The translations under genes were made by a program, and so were the position numbers. DNA of 64,000 nucleotides from Sphingomicrobium clamense. GTDB lineage: Bacteria > Pseudomonadota > Alphaproteobacteria > Sphingomonadales > Sphingomonadaceae. This document shows positions 33,174 through 45,000 of this stretch, one piece after another. The notes beneath the pieces were generated by a model. It had not been told where the DNA came from and did not search any database. It saw only the letters and a list, made by a program, of their open reading frames with translations. Position 1 is the first letter of the stretch. Each line of letters begins with the position of its first letter. The stretch lies in the NCBI RefSeq assembly GCF_019264355.1, contig NZ_JAHVAH010000001.1, positions 170,001 to 234,000 on the forward strand. The letters run 5' to 3'.

Positions 33174-33931
33174 AAGTTCAGGCGGGCCCAGACCGGCAGG
33201 TGGTCGCTGGCTTTCTTGGCGGTATGGCTGGCGTGGACGCCGGCTTCGACGACCTCGATGCCGCGGTCGATGAGGATGCGGTCGAGATTGGCGACGGGGC
33301 GGCGGCTGTGGAAGCTCGGGCCGCAGGCGACCGCAGAGAAACGCTCTCCGAAATGGTCGAGGCAGCCGCCCTCGCGCCACTCGTTGGTGTCGCCCATCAG
33401 GACGGTCGGCATCGCGTCGTGGCGGGCCTCGACATGGGCGAGGATGCGGCGCGCCTGTCGCTTGCGCCACATGCCGGTGAGGTCGAGATGCATGCCGATG
33501 ACGCGCAGCTGTCGCCCGTCGTCGAACTCGAGCTCGGCCATCACCGCACCGCGCGGCTCGAGCGTGGGCAGGTCGAGCGCGGCGCGGTCGAGCACCTTGG
33601 TCCCGCGCTTTACGAGGATGGCGTTGCCGTGCCAGCCGAGATTGCGCGTATCGAGCCGCTCCATGAAGTTGCGGGTCACCGGATGATCGGGCACGCGGTC
33701 GAGCAGTTTGGGATGCGACACGTCGAAATCGATCGCGTCGAACAGGCCGTGATCGTCAATCAGTCCGTGGGGGATCGCCGACGCACGGGTGCCCACGCGC
33801 TTGTCCGCCTCCTGCAAGGCAACGACGTGCGGGTCGATCTCGGCCAGCACGTCGAGCACCCGATCGGGCCGCCGCTTGCGGTCGGTCCCGATCGCCTTGC
33901 GGATGTTGAAGGAGGCAACGGTGAGGGTCAT
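33170..33931 (-). CDS. Endonuclease/exonuclease/phosphatase-family protein
   Basis: A 253-residue EEP-fold hydrolase without signal peptide. It shows the metal-binding SFNIRKAIG (near 7-15), LQEADKR (glutamate, near 40), a histidine in GMHLDLTG, MGDTNEW (aspartate and asparagine), NLDRILI and the terminal catalytic ASDHLPV. The family includes exonuclease III, sphingomyelinases and phosphatases; the compact form and the absence of specific DNA-binding loops leave the substrate open. It lies 36 bases after gyrB on the same strand and may be co-transcribed. Confidence 0.87.
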   Translation of the reverse strand: MTLTVASFNIRKAIGTDRKRRPDRVLDVLAEIDPHVVALQEADKRVGTRASAIPHGLIDDHGLFDAIDFDVSHPKLLDRVPDHPVTRNFMERLDTRNLGWHGNAILVKRGTKVLDRAALDLPTLEPRGAVMAELEFDDGRQLRVIGMHLDLTGMWRKRQARRILAHVEARHDAMPTVLMGDTNEWREGGCLDHFGERFSAVACGPSFHSRRPVANLDRILIDRGIEVVEAGVHASHTAKKASDHLPVWARLNF

Positions 33932-33967
33932 CCCTGAGCCAACCCGCCGCCTCTCCTGCCGTTCCGC

Positions 33968-36520
<2,553 letters not shown>

Positions 36521-36526
36521 TTATGG

Positions 36527-36572
36527 CATTTTTGGCCCCCGAAACCAAGCATTTTGGCCCATTTTTTTGGCC
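36527..36572. repeat. Three short CATTTn-GGCC repeats between gyrB and the DUF2254 gene
   Basis: CATTTTTGGCC (36527), CATTTTGGCC (36550) and CATTTTTTTGGCC (36560) recur within 46 bases of the 238-base divergent spacer 36410-36647. The repeats are T-rich in an otherwise GC-rich region. They may be regulator binding sites or a UP-like element for the DUF2254 gene; no database motif is implied. Nothing else in the spacer could be assigned. Confidence 0.35.
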
Positions 36573-36647
36573 TTTCTTCCGACGCCCCGCGGGTCCTTTT
36601 GCAGGCCTCCCGCGTTGGGCGGGAAAATCACGGAAAAAGGAGGCTGG

Positions 36648-37886
36648 ATGCCGCGCTGGCAATGGATGTTGAGAGAGGTGTTTTCGCGCATCTGGTTTCG
36701 TGCGGCCCTGATCGCACTGCTCTCGGTTGTGCTGGCCCTCGCCGCCGCCGGGATCGCGCCGATCATCCCCTACGAGCTCAGCCTCAAGATCGGCGCCAAT
36801 GCCGCGGACAATATCCTCACCATCCTTGCGTCCTCGATGCTGGCGGTCACGACCTTTTCGCTGACCGCAATGGTCACAGCCTTTTCGGGCGCCGCGCAGT
36901 TGGGGACGCCGCGTGCGACGGAGTTGCTGATCGAGGACAAGACGGCGCAGAACGCGCTCTCAACCTTCCTCGGCGGCTTCCTGTTCGCAATCGTCGGGAT
37001 CATCGCGCTTTCGACCGGGCTCTACGGCGAGCAGGGGCGCGCGATCCTGTTGATCGGTACCATCCTCATGATCGCGTGGATCGTGCTCACTTTGCTACGC
37101 TGGATCGGAAAGCTCGCGCATTTCGGACGGCTGGGCGACACGATCACGCGGGTCGAGGACAAGGCCGCGACCGCGCTCGAAAACTATCCGGGACCGCGCA
37201 TCGTGGCGGGGCGCTCCGACTTCGAAGTGCCTACCAAGGCGACCTTCGTGACCGCGCACGAAACGGGCTATGTCGCGCATGTCGACCGGAAAACGCTGTC
37301 CGAGATCGCGCAGGCCGCAGAGACGACGCTGACGCTGGCGGGGTCGGCGGGGCACCTTGCCGGCTCGGGCCAGCCGCTGGCCTGGGCGAGCGAGGGTGCC
37401 GAAATCGACAAGGCAGAGGTCCGCAGGCAATTCTTCATCCGCCGTGCGCGCGACCTCGACCAGGATCCGCGTTTCGGCATGGTCGTTCTCTCGGAAATCG
37501 CGTCGCGCGCGCTGTCGCGCGCGGTCAACGACCCCGGGACGGCAATCGCGGTCCTGATCTCCGCCGAACGCGTCCTCGATCGCTTTCTCGACCAGCAGGG
37601 CGAGTATGAACCGCTCGAAGGGCTGGTCGACCACCCTCTGTCGCTGGAGGAACTGGTCGAAGACATCGTCCTGCCCATCTCGCGCGATGGCGCGGGGCTG
37701 GTCGAGGTCGGCATCCATTTGCAGAAAATGCTCGGCGGGCTTGCGCGCAAGTTTCCGGGCGCGCGTCACGCCATGGCAAAAATCGCCGCGGAAGCCCGTG
37801 ACCGGGCCGCCGCAGCGATTTCATCCGACTATGATCGTGACCGGCTGGACAAGGCGCATCGCAGCGCCTTCCCCAAACCGGCCTAG
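36648..37886 (+). CDS. DUF2254 membrane protein
   Basis: A 412-residue protein with about four transmembrane helices in the N-terminal 150 residues (FRAALIALLSVVLALAAAG, then LTILASSMLAVTTFSLTAMV, FLGGFLFAIVGIIALSTG, ILLIGTILMIAWIVLTLL) and a soluble C-terminal domain containing DPRFGMVVLSEIASRALSRAVNDPGTA, read across motifs, which is the DUF2254 core. Family function is not established. The start MPRWQWM at 36648 has AAAAAGGAGG at ideal spacing, which overrides a longer reading from 36567. It diverges from gyrB and converges on the DEAD-box gene with a four-base stop overlap. Confidence 0.88.
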   Translation: MPRWQWMLREVFSRIWFRAALIALLSVVLALAAAGIAPIIPYELSLKIGANAADNILTILASSMLAVTTFSLTAMVTAFSGAAQLGTPRATELLIEDKTAQNALSTFLGGFLFAIVGIIALSTGLYGEQGRAILLIGTILMIAWIVLTLLRWIGKLAHFGRLGDTITRVEDKAATALENYPGPRIVAGRSDFEVPTKATFVTAHETGYVAHVDRKTLSEIAQAAETTLTLAGSAGHLAGSGQPLAWASEGAEIDKAEVRRQFFIRRARDLDQDPRFGMVVLSEIASRALSRAVNDPGTAIAVLISAERVLDRFLDQQGEYEPLEGLVDHPLSLEELVEDIVLPISRDGAGLVEVGIHLQKMLGGLARKFPGARHAMAKIAAEARDRAAAAISSDYDRDRLDKAHRSAFPKPA

Positions 37887-39241
37887 CCGCGCGCCGCGTT
37901 GGGCTTGCGCCGATTGAAGCGGCGCTTGGGCTGACCGCCTGGCTTGCCGCCCTTTTTCGGACCCTGGCCGCGATGACCGGTCTGCTTGATCGCGTGCGCC
38001 GGCTTCTTGCGGCGGCGCGGCGGGCGCGGACCACGACGATCGTCACGACCGTCCTTGCGGCTGTCTTCGCGGATTTCGGGCATCGCGGCGATCGCCTGCA
38101 CCGAGGCATTGAAATTCTCGGGCAGCGGCGCGACGCCGATGCGCTGCTTGATCAGCTTCTCGATGTCCTTGAGGTAAGGCCGTTCGTCCTGGTCGCAGAA
38201 GCTGTAGGCCACCCCTTCGCGGCCAGCACGCGCGGTCCGGCCGATGCGGTGGACATATTGCTCGGGCACGTTGGGCAGGTCGAAATTGACGACGTGGCTG
38301 ACGCCCGGAATGTCGATCCCGCGCGCCGCGATGTCGGTCGCGACGAGGATGCGGATGTCGCCGCGGCGGAAGGCCTCGAGCGCACGCGTGCGCTGCGCCT
38401 GGCTCTTGTTGCCGTGGATGGCGACGGCCTCGATCCCCGCACCCTTGAGGCGACGGACGATGCGGTCGCAGCCATGCTTGGTGCGCGAGAAGACGAGGCT
38501 GAGGTCGATCTGCTCGTGCTGGAAGAAGAGGGTCAGCAGCGCCTGCTTTTCCTTCTGGTTGACGAAGGTGACGGCCTGGCTGACCTTTTCCGCGGTCGAG
38601 GAAACCGGGGTTACCGAAATCTCGACCGGGCGCGTGCAGAAACGATCCGCGAGCTGGCGGATGTTGCGCGGCATGGTGGCCGAGAAGAACAGCGTCTGGC
38701 GCTTTTCGGGGACAATTTTCACGACCCGTTTGAGGTCGTGGATAAAGCCGAGGTCGAGCATCTGGTCGGCCTCGTCGAGGACGAGGATTTCGACGCCCGA
38801 GAGGTCGAGCGCGCGCTGGTCGACGAGGTCGAGCAGGCGGCCCGGGGTCGCGACGAGAATGTCGAGACCGCGGCTGACTTCACGGATCGAGCGGGGCACC
38901 GGAATGCCGCCGAAGACGACACCAACGCGCACGTGCTGGCCCTGCGCATAGGCGCGGGCGCTGTCGGCGATCTGCGAGGCGAGTTCGCGCGTCGGCGCGA
39001 GCACTAGCATGCGGGCGCGGCCGGGCACGAGGCGCTGCGGCGCGCTGTCGACAAGGCGCTGGATCGAGGGCAGTACGAACGCTGCGGTCTTGCCGGTCCC
39101 GGTCTGGGCAATGCCGAGCAGGTCCTTGCCTTCAAGCACCGGCGGAATGGCCTGTGCCTGGATCGGCGTCGGCGTGTCATAATCGCGCGCATCAAGCGCG
39201 GCGAGCAGGGGCAGCGAAAGCCCCAGGTCTGCGAATTTCAT
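37883..39241 (-). CDS. DEAD-box RNA helicase (RhlE-like)
   Basis: A 452-residue ATP-dependent RNA helicase. Motifs: Q-motif (PTPIQAQAI), I AQTGTGKT, Ia PTRELASQ, Ib TPGRL, II DEAD, III SAT, IV LVFSRTK, V ATDIAARGIDI, VI HRIGRTARAG. The C-terminal 80 residues are strongly basic and low complexity (RRGPRPPRRRKK, GQGPKKGGKPGGQPKRRFNRRK), as in RhlE proteins that remodel structured RNA at low temperature. The start MKFADLGLSL was selected because it is the normal beginning and a longer reading passes through a structured leader. It sits between recF and gyrB on their strand, an unusual place. Confidence 0.95.
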   Translation of the reverse strand: MKFADLGLSLPLLAALDARDYDTPTPIQAQAIPPVLEGKDLLGIAQTGTGKTAAFVLPSIQRLVDSAPQRLVPGRARMLVLAPTRELASQIADSARAYAQGQHVRVGVVFGGIPVPRSIREVSRGLDILVATPGRLLDLVDQRALDLSGVEILVLDEADQMLDLGFIHDLKRVVKIVPEKRQTLFFSATMPRNIRQLADRFCTRPVEISVTPVSSTAEKVSQAVTFVNQKEKQALLTLFFQHEQIDLSLVFSRTKHGCDRIVRRLKGAGIEAVAIHGNKSQAQRTRALEAFRRGDIRILVATDIAARGIDIPGVSHVVNFDLPNVPEQYVHRIGRTARAGREGVAYSFCDQDERPYLKDIEKLIKQRIGVAPLPENFNASVQAIAAMPEIREDSRKDGRDDRRGPRPPRRRKKPAHAIKQTGHRGQGPKKGGKPGGQPKRRFNRRKPNAARG

Positions 39242-39261
39242 GTGAATAATATCCTGTAGCG

Positions 39262-39315
39262 GGCGGCGCGGACACTCCGCGTCGCCTGAAATTTCGTGGG
39301 GATTTGAACCCCGCG
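39262..39315 (-). promoter_or_regulatory. Structured 5' leader of the DEAD-box gene with a T-arm-like hairpin
   Basis: Two hairpins precede the start codon. The proximal one pairs 39262-39272 with 39276-39286 (11 bases, one mismatch on the plus strand that becomes a wobble-type contact) about 20 bases before the ATG. The distal one pairs 39295-39301 with 39309-39315 and has the 7-base loop TTCAAAT on the transcript strand, which equals a tRNA T-loop. No D-arm, anticodon arm or acceptor partner was found, so it is not a tRNA gene. The leader 39242-39419 has no protein-coding gene. Confidence 0.5.
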
Positions 39316-39419
39316 TGATGAGAGGGCCAGTGATTGGCGGGGGCGCGCTGGGCGCTCCTCTTGGGAGCATCACGCCGCTGGTCGGCGCGCCGATGTTGCA
39401 GTGCGATATAGGGCAAAAC

Positions 39420-40493
39420 TCATGAATTACCAGTGAATTCGCGGATTTGCCCTTCTCTGAGGTGGAAATGGACGCCCGAAACGCCCTCGAACAGTGCCGG
39501 TTCGGTACCGGTCATCCACACCTGTCCGCGGCCTTCGAGACGGCGGTAGAGCGCCGTGCGGCGCGCGGGATCGAGATGCGCGGCGACCTCGTCGAGCAGC
39601 AGGATCGGGGCGAGGCCGCGACGCTCGGCCACCAGCTCGCCGTGGGCGAGAACGAGGCCGAGGAGCAGCGCTTTCTGTTCGCCGGTGGAGGAGAGGTTGG
39701 CGGGCTGGTTCTTCTCGAGATGGGTAACGTCGAGATCCTGTCGGTGGGGACCGACGAGCGTGCGCCCTGCCCGTCCGTCGCGGCCGCGTGAGGCACGTAG
39801 CTGTCCAGCCAAGTCTCCGTCCTCGTAGCCGGTAAGGGCGAGGCCGGCTTTGGGGAAGTTGCCGTCGGGCGAACCTGCGATGGCCTCGGTGAGCGCATCG
39901 ACCGTGCGCAGGCGCGCGTCGTGGAGCGCTTCGCCATGCTCGGCCATCGCCTTTTCGAGGCTACCGAGCCATTCGGCATCGGCGGTTTCCGGCTCTGCAA
40001 GCAGCTTGTTGCGCGAGCGCATCGCCGCTTCGTAGCGAGTGGCGTGGTGGCCGTGGCCCGGCTCCAGCGCAAGCGCCAGCCGGTCGAGAAACGCCCGCCG
40101 CGCCGCCTTGCTGTCGGCGAACAGGCGATCCATCGCCGGGGTCAGCCAGAGGATAGCGAGCCGTTCGCCCAGTTCCGAGAGCGGGGCCGTCGCGCCTTCG
40201 ATCCGGAGCTGCCGTCGATCGGGCGCGGCCGCAAACGTGCCGGTGCCGATGTCGGTGCCGTCCTCGAGCCGCGCAGCGACCGCAAACCCGCCCGGCCCTG
40301 CCTGCCTCGCCATATCCCGCAGCGCAGCGCGGCGCAGGCCACGGCCTGGCGCCATCAGCGAGACGGCTTCGAGAATGTTGGTTTTCCCCGCCCCGTTCTC
40401 ACCCGACAGCATGACGAACCCCGGCGCGAGGTCGAGCGACAGGTCGGCATGATTGCGAAAATCGGTGAGCGAAAGGCGAGCGAGCGAGGTCAC
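39420..40493 (-). CDS. recF: DNA replication and repair protein RecF
   Basis: A 357-residue SMC-like ATPase that loads RecA at gaps. Walker A GENGAGKT is at 31-38, the block [16 protein letters not shown] and the later [23 protein letters not shown] (signature helix) and [11 protein letters not shown] (Walker B) are all visible. The start is GTG at 40493 (GTGACCTCGCTC), giving the family start [14 protein letters not shown]. It follows dnaN on the same strand after an unusually long 185-base spacer full of hairpins. Confidence 0.94.
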   Translation of the reverse strand: MTSLARLSLTDFRNHADLSLDLAPGFVMLSGENGAGKTNILEAVSLMAPGRGLRRAALRDMARQAGPGGFAVAARLEDGTDIGTGTFAAAPDRRQLRIEGATAPLSELGERLAILWLTPAMDRLFADSKAARRAFLDRLALALEPGHGHHATRYEAAMRSRNKLLAEPETADAEWLGSLEKAMAEHGEALHDARLRTVDALTEAIAGSPDGNFPKAGLALTGYEDGDLAGQLRASRGRDGRAGRTLVGPHRQDLDVTHLEKNQPANLSSTGEQKALLLGLVLAHGELVAERRGLAPILLLDEVAAHLDPARRTALYRRLEGRGQVWMTGTEPALFEGVSGVHFHLREGQIREFTGNS

Positions 40494-40537
40494 GAAACGT
40501 GACTAGCGCGGCTGTAGTGCGGTGGGAAGCGCGGTGG

Positions 40538-40612
40538 GTGCAAGGGCGGCCTTGCACGGTGTTGCTACGCAACGCCTTCGGCTCCAGACGGGTTCGCTGC
40601 GCGACCCGCTGG
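40538..40612 (-). repeat. Cluster of three hairpins between dnaN and recF
   Basis: Hairpin 1: GTGCAAGG (40538-40545), loop GCGG, perfect partner to 40557. Hairpin 2: GTTGC/GCAAC (40561-40573) with a 3-base loop. Hairpin 3: CCAG-CGGGT-CGC folds on its complement (40584-40612) with single-base bulges. The remaining spacer to 40678 is a CGCT/GCTTC-rich low-complexity stretch ending in GCTTA, which also mirrors TAAGC upstream. No coding sequence is seen in 40494-40678. It resembles a repeated extragenic palindromic element, but copies elsewhere would be needed to prove that. Confidence 0.55.
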
Positions 40613-40678
40613 CCGGTCTGCGCCATCTCTTCGCCTAAGCTGCGCTCGCTTTGCTCCGCTTCGCTTACGCTCGGTGGC

Positions 40679-41782
40679 TTAGACCCTCATGGGCATCAAG
40701 ACATAAAGAGCCTGGCTCTGATCGTTCTCACGCAGGAGCGTCGGGGCGGCGGCGTCCGCGAGGTGGACCTCGACGCTGTCGCCTTCGATCTCGTGGAGGA
40801 TGTCCATGAGGTAGCGGGCGTTGAATCCGATTTCGAGTTGGTCGCTGCCGTAGCTGGCGGGGACTTCCTCTACCGCGAGGCCGTTCTCGGGGCTGGTCAC
40901 CGACAGGGTGATCTTGTCCGCATCGACCGCCATCTTGACCGCCCGGGTCTTTTCGCTGGCGATGGTGGCGACGCGATCGACGCCGTCCATGAAGCTCTTC
41001 GGGTCGACCTTCAGGAGCTTGTCGTTGCCGGTCGGGATGACGCGGTTATAGTCGGGGAAGGTGCCGTCGATCAGCTTGCTGGTCAGCACCGCCGAACCGA
41101 GCCCGAAGCGGACTTTGGCGCCTGATAGCGAGACCTCGACCGTGCCCTCGACCTCGTCGAGCAGCTTGCGCAGCTCGCCGACGCATTTCTTCGGCACGAT
41201 GATGTCAGGCATGCCGTCTGCGCCCTCGGGCTTCTCCACCGTGACGCGCGCGAGGCGGTGACCGTCGGTCGCCGCAGCCTTCAATTTGTCGTCGGCGACG
41301 TGGAAGAAAATGCCCATCAAATAGTAGCGCGTTTCCTCGCTCGAGATGGCGAAGCGCGTCTTGTCGATGATCTGGCGCAGCGTGGCGGCGGGCAATTCGA
41401 AGCGGGTCGGCAGCTCGCCCTCGGCGATGACCGGGAAATCGTCGCGCGGGAGCGTCTGGAGATTGAAGCGCGCGCGGCCCGCGACGACTTCCATCTTGCC
41501 CTCTGCGGCGCTCAGCTGGACCTGGCTGCCCTCGGGGAGCTTGCGGACGATGTCGAAGAAAGTGTGTGCGGGGACGGTGGTGGCGCCCGCCTGGCTGACG
41601 TCGGCCTCGACGCGCTCGTCGACCTGAAGGTCGAGGTCGGTGGCCATGAGACGGAGCGATCCGTCCTCGCCCGCTTCGAGAAGCACGTTGGAGAGGATGG
41701 GAATGGTGTTGCGCCGCTCGACGACCGACTGGACATGGCCCAGGCTCTTGAGGAGCACCGCCCGTTCAAGTGTCGCTTTCAT
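40679..41782 (-). CDS. dnaN: DNA polymerase III sliding clamp (beta subunit)
   Basis: A 367-residue protein made of three similar clamp domains (about 1-120, 128-245, 246-367) that dimerises into the ring holding the replicase on DNA. Characteristic strings are MKATLERAVLLKSLGHVQSVVERRNTIPILSNVL (start, in parts), YYLMGIFFHV and the terminal YVLMPMRV, which forms the protein-binding pocket. dnaA, usually upstream, is not in the window; instead a hybrid kinase lies 260 bases upstream. A perfect CGTTATAACG palindrome with TATAAC at 41825-41834 may provide the -10 element. Confidence 0.96.
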   Translation of the reverse strand: MKATLERAVLLKSLGHVQSVVERRNTIPILSNVLLEAGEDGSLRLMATDLDLQVDERVEADVSQAGATTVPAHTFFDIVRKLPEGSQVQLSAAEGKMEVVAGRARFNLQTLPRDDFPVIAEGELPTRFELPAATLRQIIDKTRFAISSEETRYYLMGIFFHVADDKLKAAATDGHRLARVTVEKPEGADGMPDIIVPKKCVGELRKLLDEVEGTVEVSLSGAKVRFGLGSAVLTSKLIDGTFPDYNRVIPTGNDKLLKVDPKSFMDGVDRVATIASEKTRAVKMAVDADKITLSVTSPENGLAVEEVPASYGSDQLEIGFNARYLMDILHEIEGDSVEVHLADAAAPTLLRENDQSQALYVLMPMRV

Positions 41783-41824
41783 TTTGCTCTTCGCCCCCGA
41801 CTAAAAGGTTGTGTGTTCACCCAT

Positions 41825-41834
41825 CGTTATAACG
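41825..41834 (-). promoter_or_regulatory. Palindrome CGTTATAACG upstream of dnaN, possible -10 region
   Basis: The perfect 10-base palindrome lies 43 bases before the dnaN start and reads TATAAC on the minus strand, close to a sigma-70 -10 element. A matching -35 at normal spacing is not convincing. The rest of 41783-42041 contains no gene and no strong terminator for the upstream kinase. Confidence 0.3.
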
Positions 41835-42041
41835 AGGCGACGGGAGAGGGGAAGGCAAAAGCGACGGTCGAACGAAGAGAATTGGGCAGGTGGCAACCAA
41901 CCGCCGTCGCCGCGACTGAAAGCCGAGAAAAGGCTTGGGTCAGCCGTGCGCGGACCGGCGCGCGCTATCGTCGTCGAGCGCGACGATTGCCTTGCGCGTC
42001 CGGGCCGCTGTCGCGCACAGGCGCTGTGCGACGGCCTGCAG

Positions 42042-45000
42042 CTAGACGTCCTTTGCTTCGAACTGCTCGGCAAGAGCGGCGACGGCGAGGGCTCCTGCGC
42101 TCCCGGCTGCACCCTTGAGGCTGTGTGCCAGTCGCAAGGCGCCGTCGCGGTCGCCCGCCTTGACGAGCGCGGCGATCTCGTCGGGCCTGGTCGCCAGTTC
42201 GGCGTCGAGAAGCGCGAACATTTCCGACAGGCGTTTCTGGCCGACCGCCTCGCGCAACTCGCCGAGCCGCTCGTTGTCGAACAAGGCGGGAAGTCTTTCC
42301 GCATCGTCATTCTTGGCATTGTCCGAAGGTGGCGCTTTTCCTGTCTTCGTCCTGCCATCGACCGAGCCGAGGCCCGCGATCGCTCGGATCTGGTCCAGCA
42401 AAATTTCCTGGTCGATTGGCTTGGTCAGGAAGGCCGAGAGCCCTGCGCCGTCGTAGAAGCGCCGTCGGTCGGGGCTCGAATCGGCGGTCAGTGCGATGAT
42501 GGGAATCGCAGCGCATGGGCCATCCGACCCGCGGATCGCACGGGTTGCGGCCAGTCCGTCCATCTCGGGCATCTGCATGTCCATGACGATGGCATCGTAT
42601 TGCTCGCGCGCGGCACGCTCGACCGCCAATCGGCCATTTTCGACGACCGCCACGCGGTGACCGTCGGCGCGCAGCATCGCGCTGATCAGCATCTGGTTCA
42701 CCGGATTGTCCTCGGCGACCAGGATCGAAAGCGACGGATACTCGCGGCGTGGAGCGTCAGGTAGTGCGGCGTAGGCCTCTACCGGATCGTCGACATTCTC
42801 GATCGACCCCGTCGGGAGCGTCAGCTTGACCGAGAAAGTCGCGCCTTCGCCAGGCGCGCTTGCGACCGAAATCTGCCCGCCCATTGCCTCGACAAGGCGT
42901 CGGCAGATGGCGAGGCCCAGGCCGGTGCCACCGAAGCGGCGCGACGTGCTGGCATCGGCCTGGGTAAAAGGTTCGAAGAGGCGATCCTGCTTGTTCTGGG
43001 CAATCCCGATCCCGCTATCGGCGACCGCGATATGCACCTCGGTATCATCGCCTGCGGCCTGCGTCGCGAGCCGGAGGCGGATTTCGCCCTGCTCGGTAAA
43101 CTTGATCGAATTGGAAAGAAGGTTGGCGAGGATCTGTCGCAGTCGCATGGGATCGCCGCGAACGGTCGCCGACTCTCCGTCATGGACGAAACAGAGCTGG
43201 ATGCCCTTTTCTGCCGCTTGCCGCTCGAACAGCGCCGCCGATTCCTCGACCAGTCGATCGACGACGAAGTCGCGTCGCTCGAGCGCCACCTGACCGCTGT
43301 CGATCTTGGAAAAGTCCAGTATGTCGTCGAGCACCGCCATGAGCAGGTCGGCGGACGTTTCGAGCATGTCGAGATAGCGCGCGCGGTCGCCCTCGTCGGG
43401 ATTGGCCTTCAACAGGTCGATCATTCCTAGCACGCCGGTCATCGGCGTGCGGATCTCGTGGCTCATCGTCGCAAGAAAATGGGATTTTGCGCGCGCTGCG
43501 GCATTGGCCGTGTCGCGCGCCTGAACGAGTTCGTCGCGCGCGTGATGCTCGACGGTCACATCGCGCAGGACACCTACCAGCCCGTCGAGCTTCCCTTCGG
43601 GCGTGCGATCGGCCTGGATGACGACGCGCAGGTGGCGAAGCTCACCGGCCGGCGTCTTGATCTTGATTTCGCATTCGCACGAGCGTTCGGCCCGCCGTGC
43701 GCGCGCCATGGTCGATAAAAGGGTGTCGCGATCCTCCGGTGCTACCAGGCGTAAGGCGTCGCGGGCACTGAAGGGCTCGTTGCGCGGGACGTTACAGATC
43801 GCATTGGCCTGGGGGCTGTAATCGAACTCTCCGCCATTCAGGTCGAGGCGCCAATGCGCAGTGCGCGCCAGGCACTCGGCGAGCGAGATGAGGCGATGGC
43901 TTTCGCGCAACTTGGCGGCGCTCTCGGCAACGACCTGCTCTGTGCGCCGCCGCCTCGTAATGTCGCGGATCGACGCCACCAATTCGATCGGCTCGCCGCT
44001 CTTGGCGTCGAAGACGGGCCGGAAACTGCCTTCGACCCAGCGGAACGTGCCGTCGGCACAGCGGTGGCGATAGCGCAATTCGGGGCGGGCGCGGCCGCCG
44101 GTTAGCAAATCCGTGAACGCGCTGCGAAACTCCTTCCAGTCCTCGCCGTGGATGAGATCGCGAATCGGGCGGCCGACCAGATCGTCGGGGGCATGCCCGA
44201 GCATCCGCTGCGCCGCCGCCGACACGTAAAGCATCGATCCGTCCAGCCCGAGACGAATCACGATGTCGCTGACATTCTCGGTGACCAGTCGATAGAGGCG
44301 CTCGCTGTCGGCAAGTTTCTCCTCGGCCGCCCGGCGCTCGGTCACGTCGCTCAAGCGGACGACAAAACCGGTAAGGTCGCCCGAGGCGCTCCGCTCGGGA
44401 TGGATGGAAAGCGCGACCCAACCGCAGTCACGGTCCTCGCACGCTGCGGGAAACTCGCCGGAAACCGGCTCGAGCGTCGCGCGCGCTTTGGTCCACATGG
44501 TCAACAATTCCGACCGCGCTTCGGGAGCGATGGCTTCGACCCAATTGCGATGCTTGCCACGGCGAAACTCCTGCCCGGTCATTTCGGTCCAGCGATTATT
44601 CGCCCAGGTCGCTTCGCCGTTTAGGTCGAGATGGAGGATTCCCGCGAGCGAGGCTTCCGCGATGCGCAGGAATTTGCGCTCGGTCCTCTCCATGGCGACG
44701 CCCATCCTGTCACGCTCGACGATCAGGGCCCGAACCGGAAGGACGAGCGCGATCATCGAGGCGATCAACGACTGGAGAGCGTAAATTCGCATAATCTCCT
44801 CGCCCGCAAAGCGCGCCATCGGGCCAAGCCCCATGCCGGTCGCGACTATCGCCACCGCCGAGGACGCAAGGATCGTGAAGCACGCCATCGCCAACGACAG
44901 GCGAAAGGCCGACAGCACGAGGAGCGGGCCGAGCAGGAAGATGAGCGGCGCACGTTCTTGCAGGAAAAGGACGAGCGTGGTCGCGACCACGGCAGTCACG

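Noticed and set aside
39295..39315. Possible tRNA or tRNA pseudogene judged from the TTCAAAT T-loop
   Set aside because: No acceptor partner, D-arm or anticodon arm could be found within about 100 bases upstream, so only an isolated hairpin remains.
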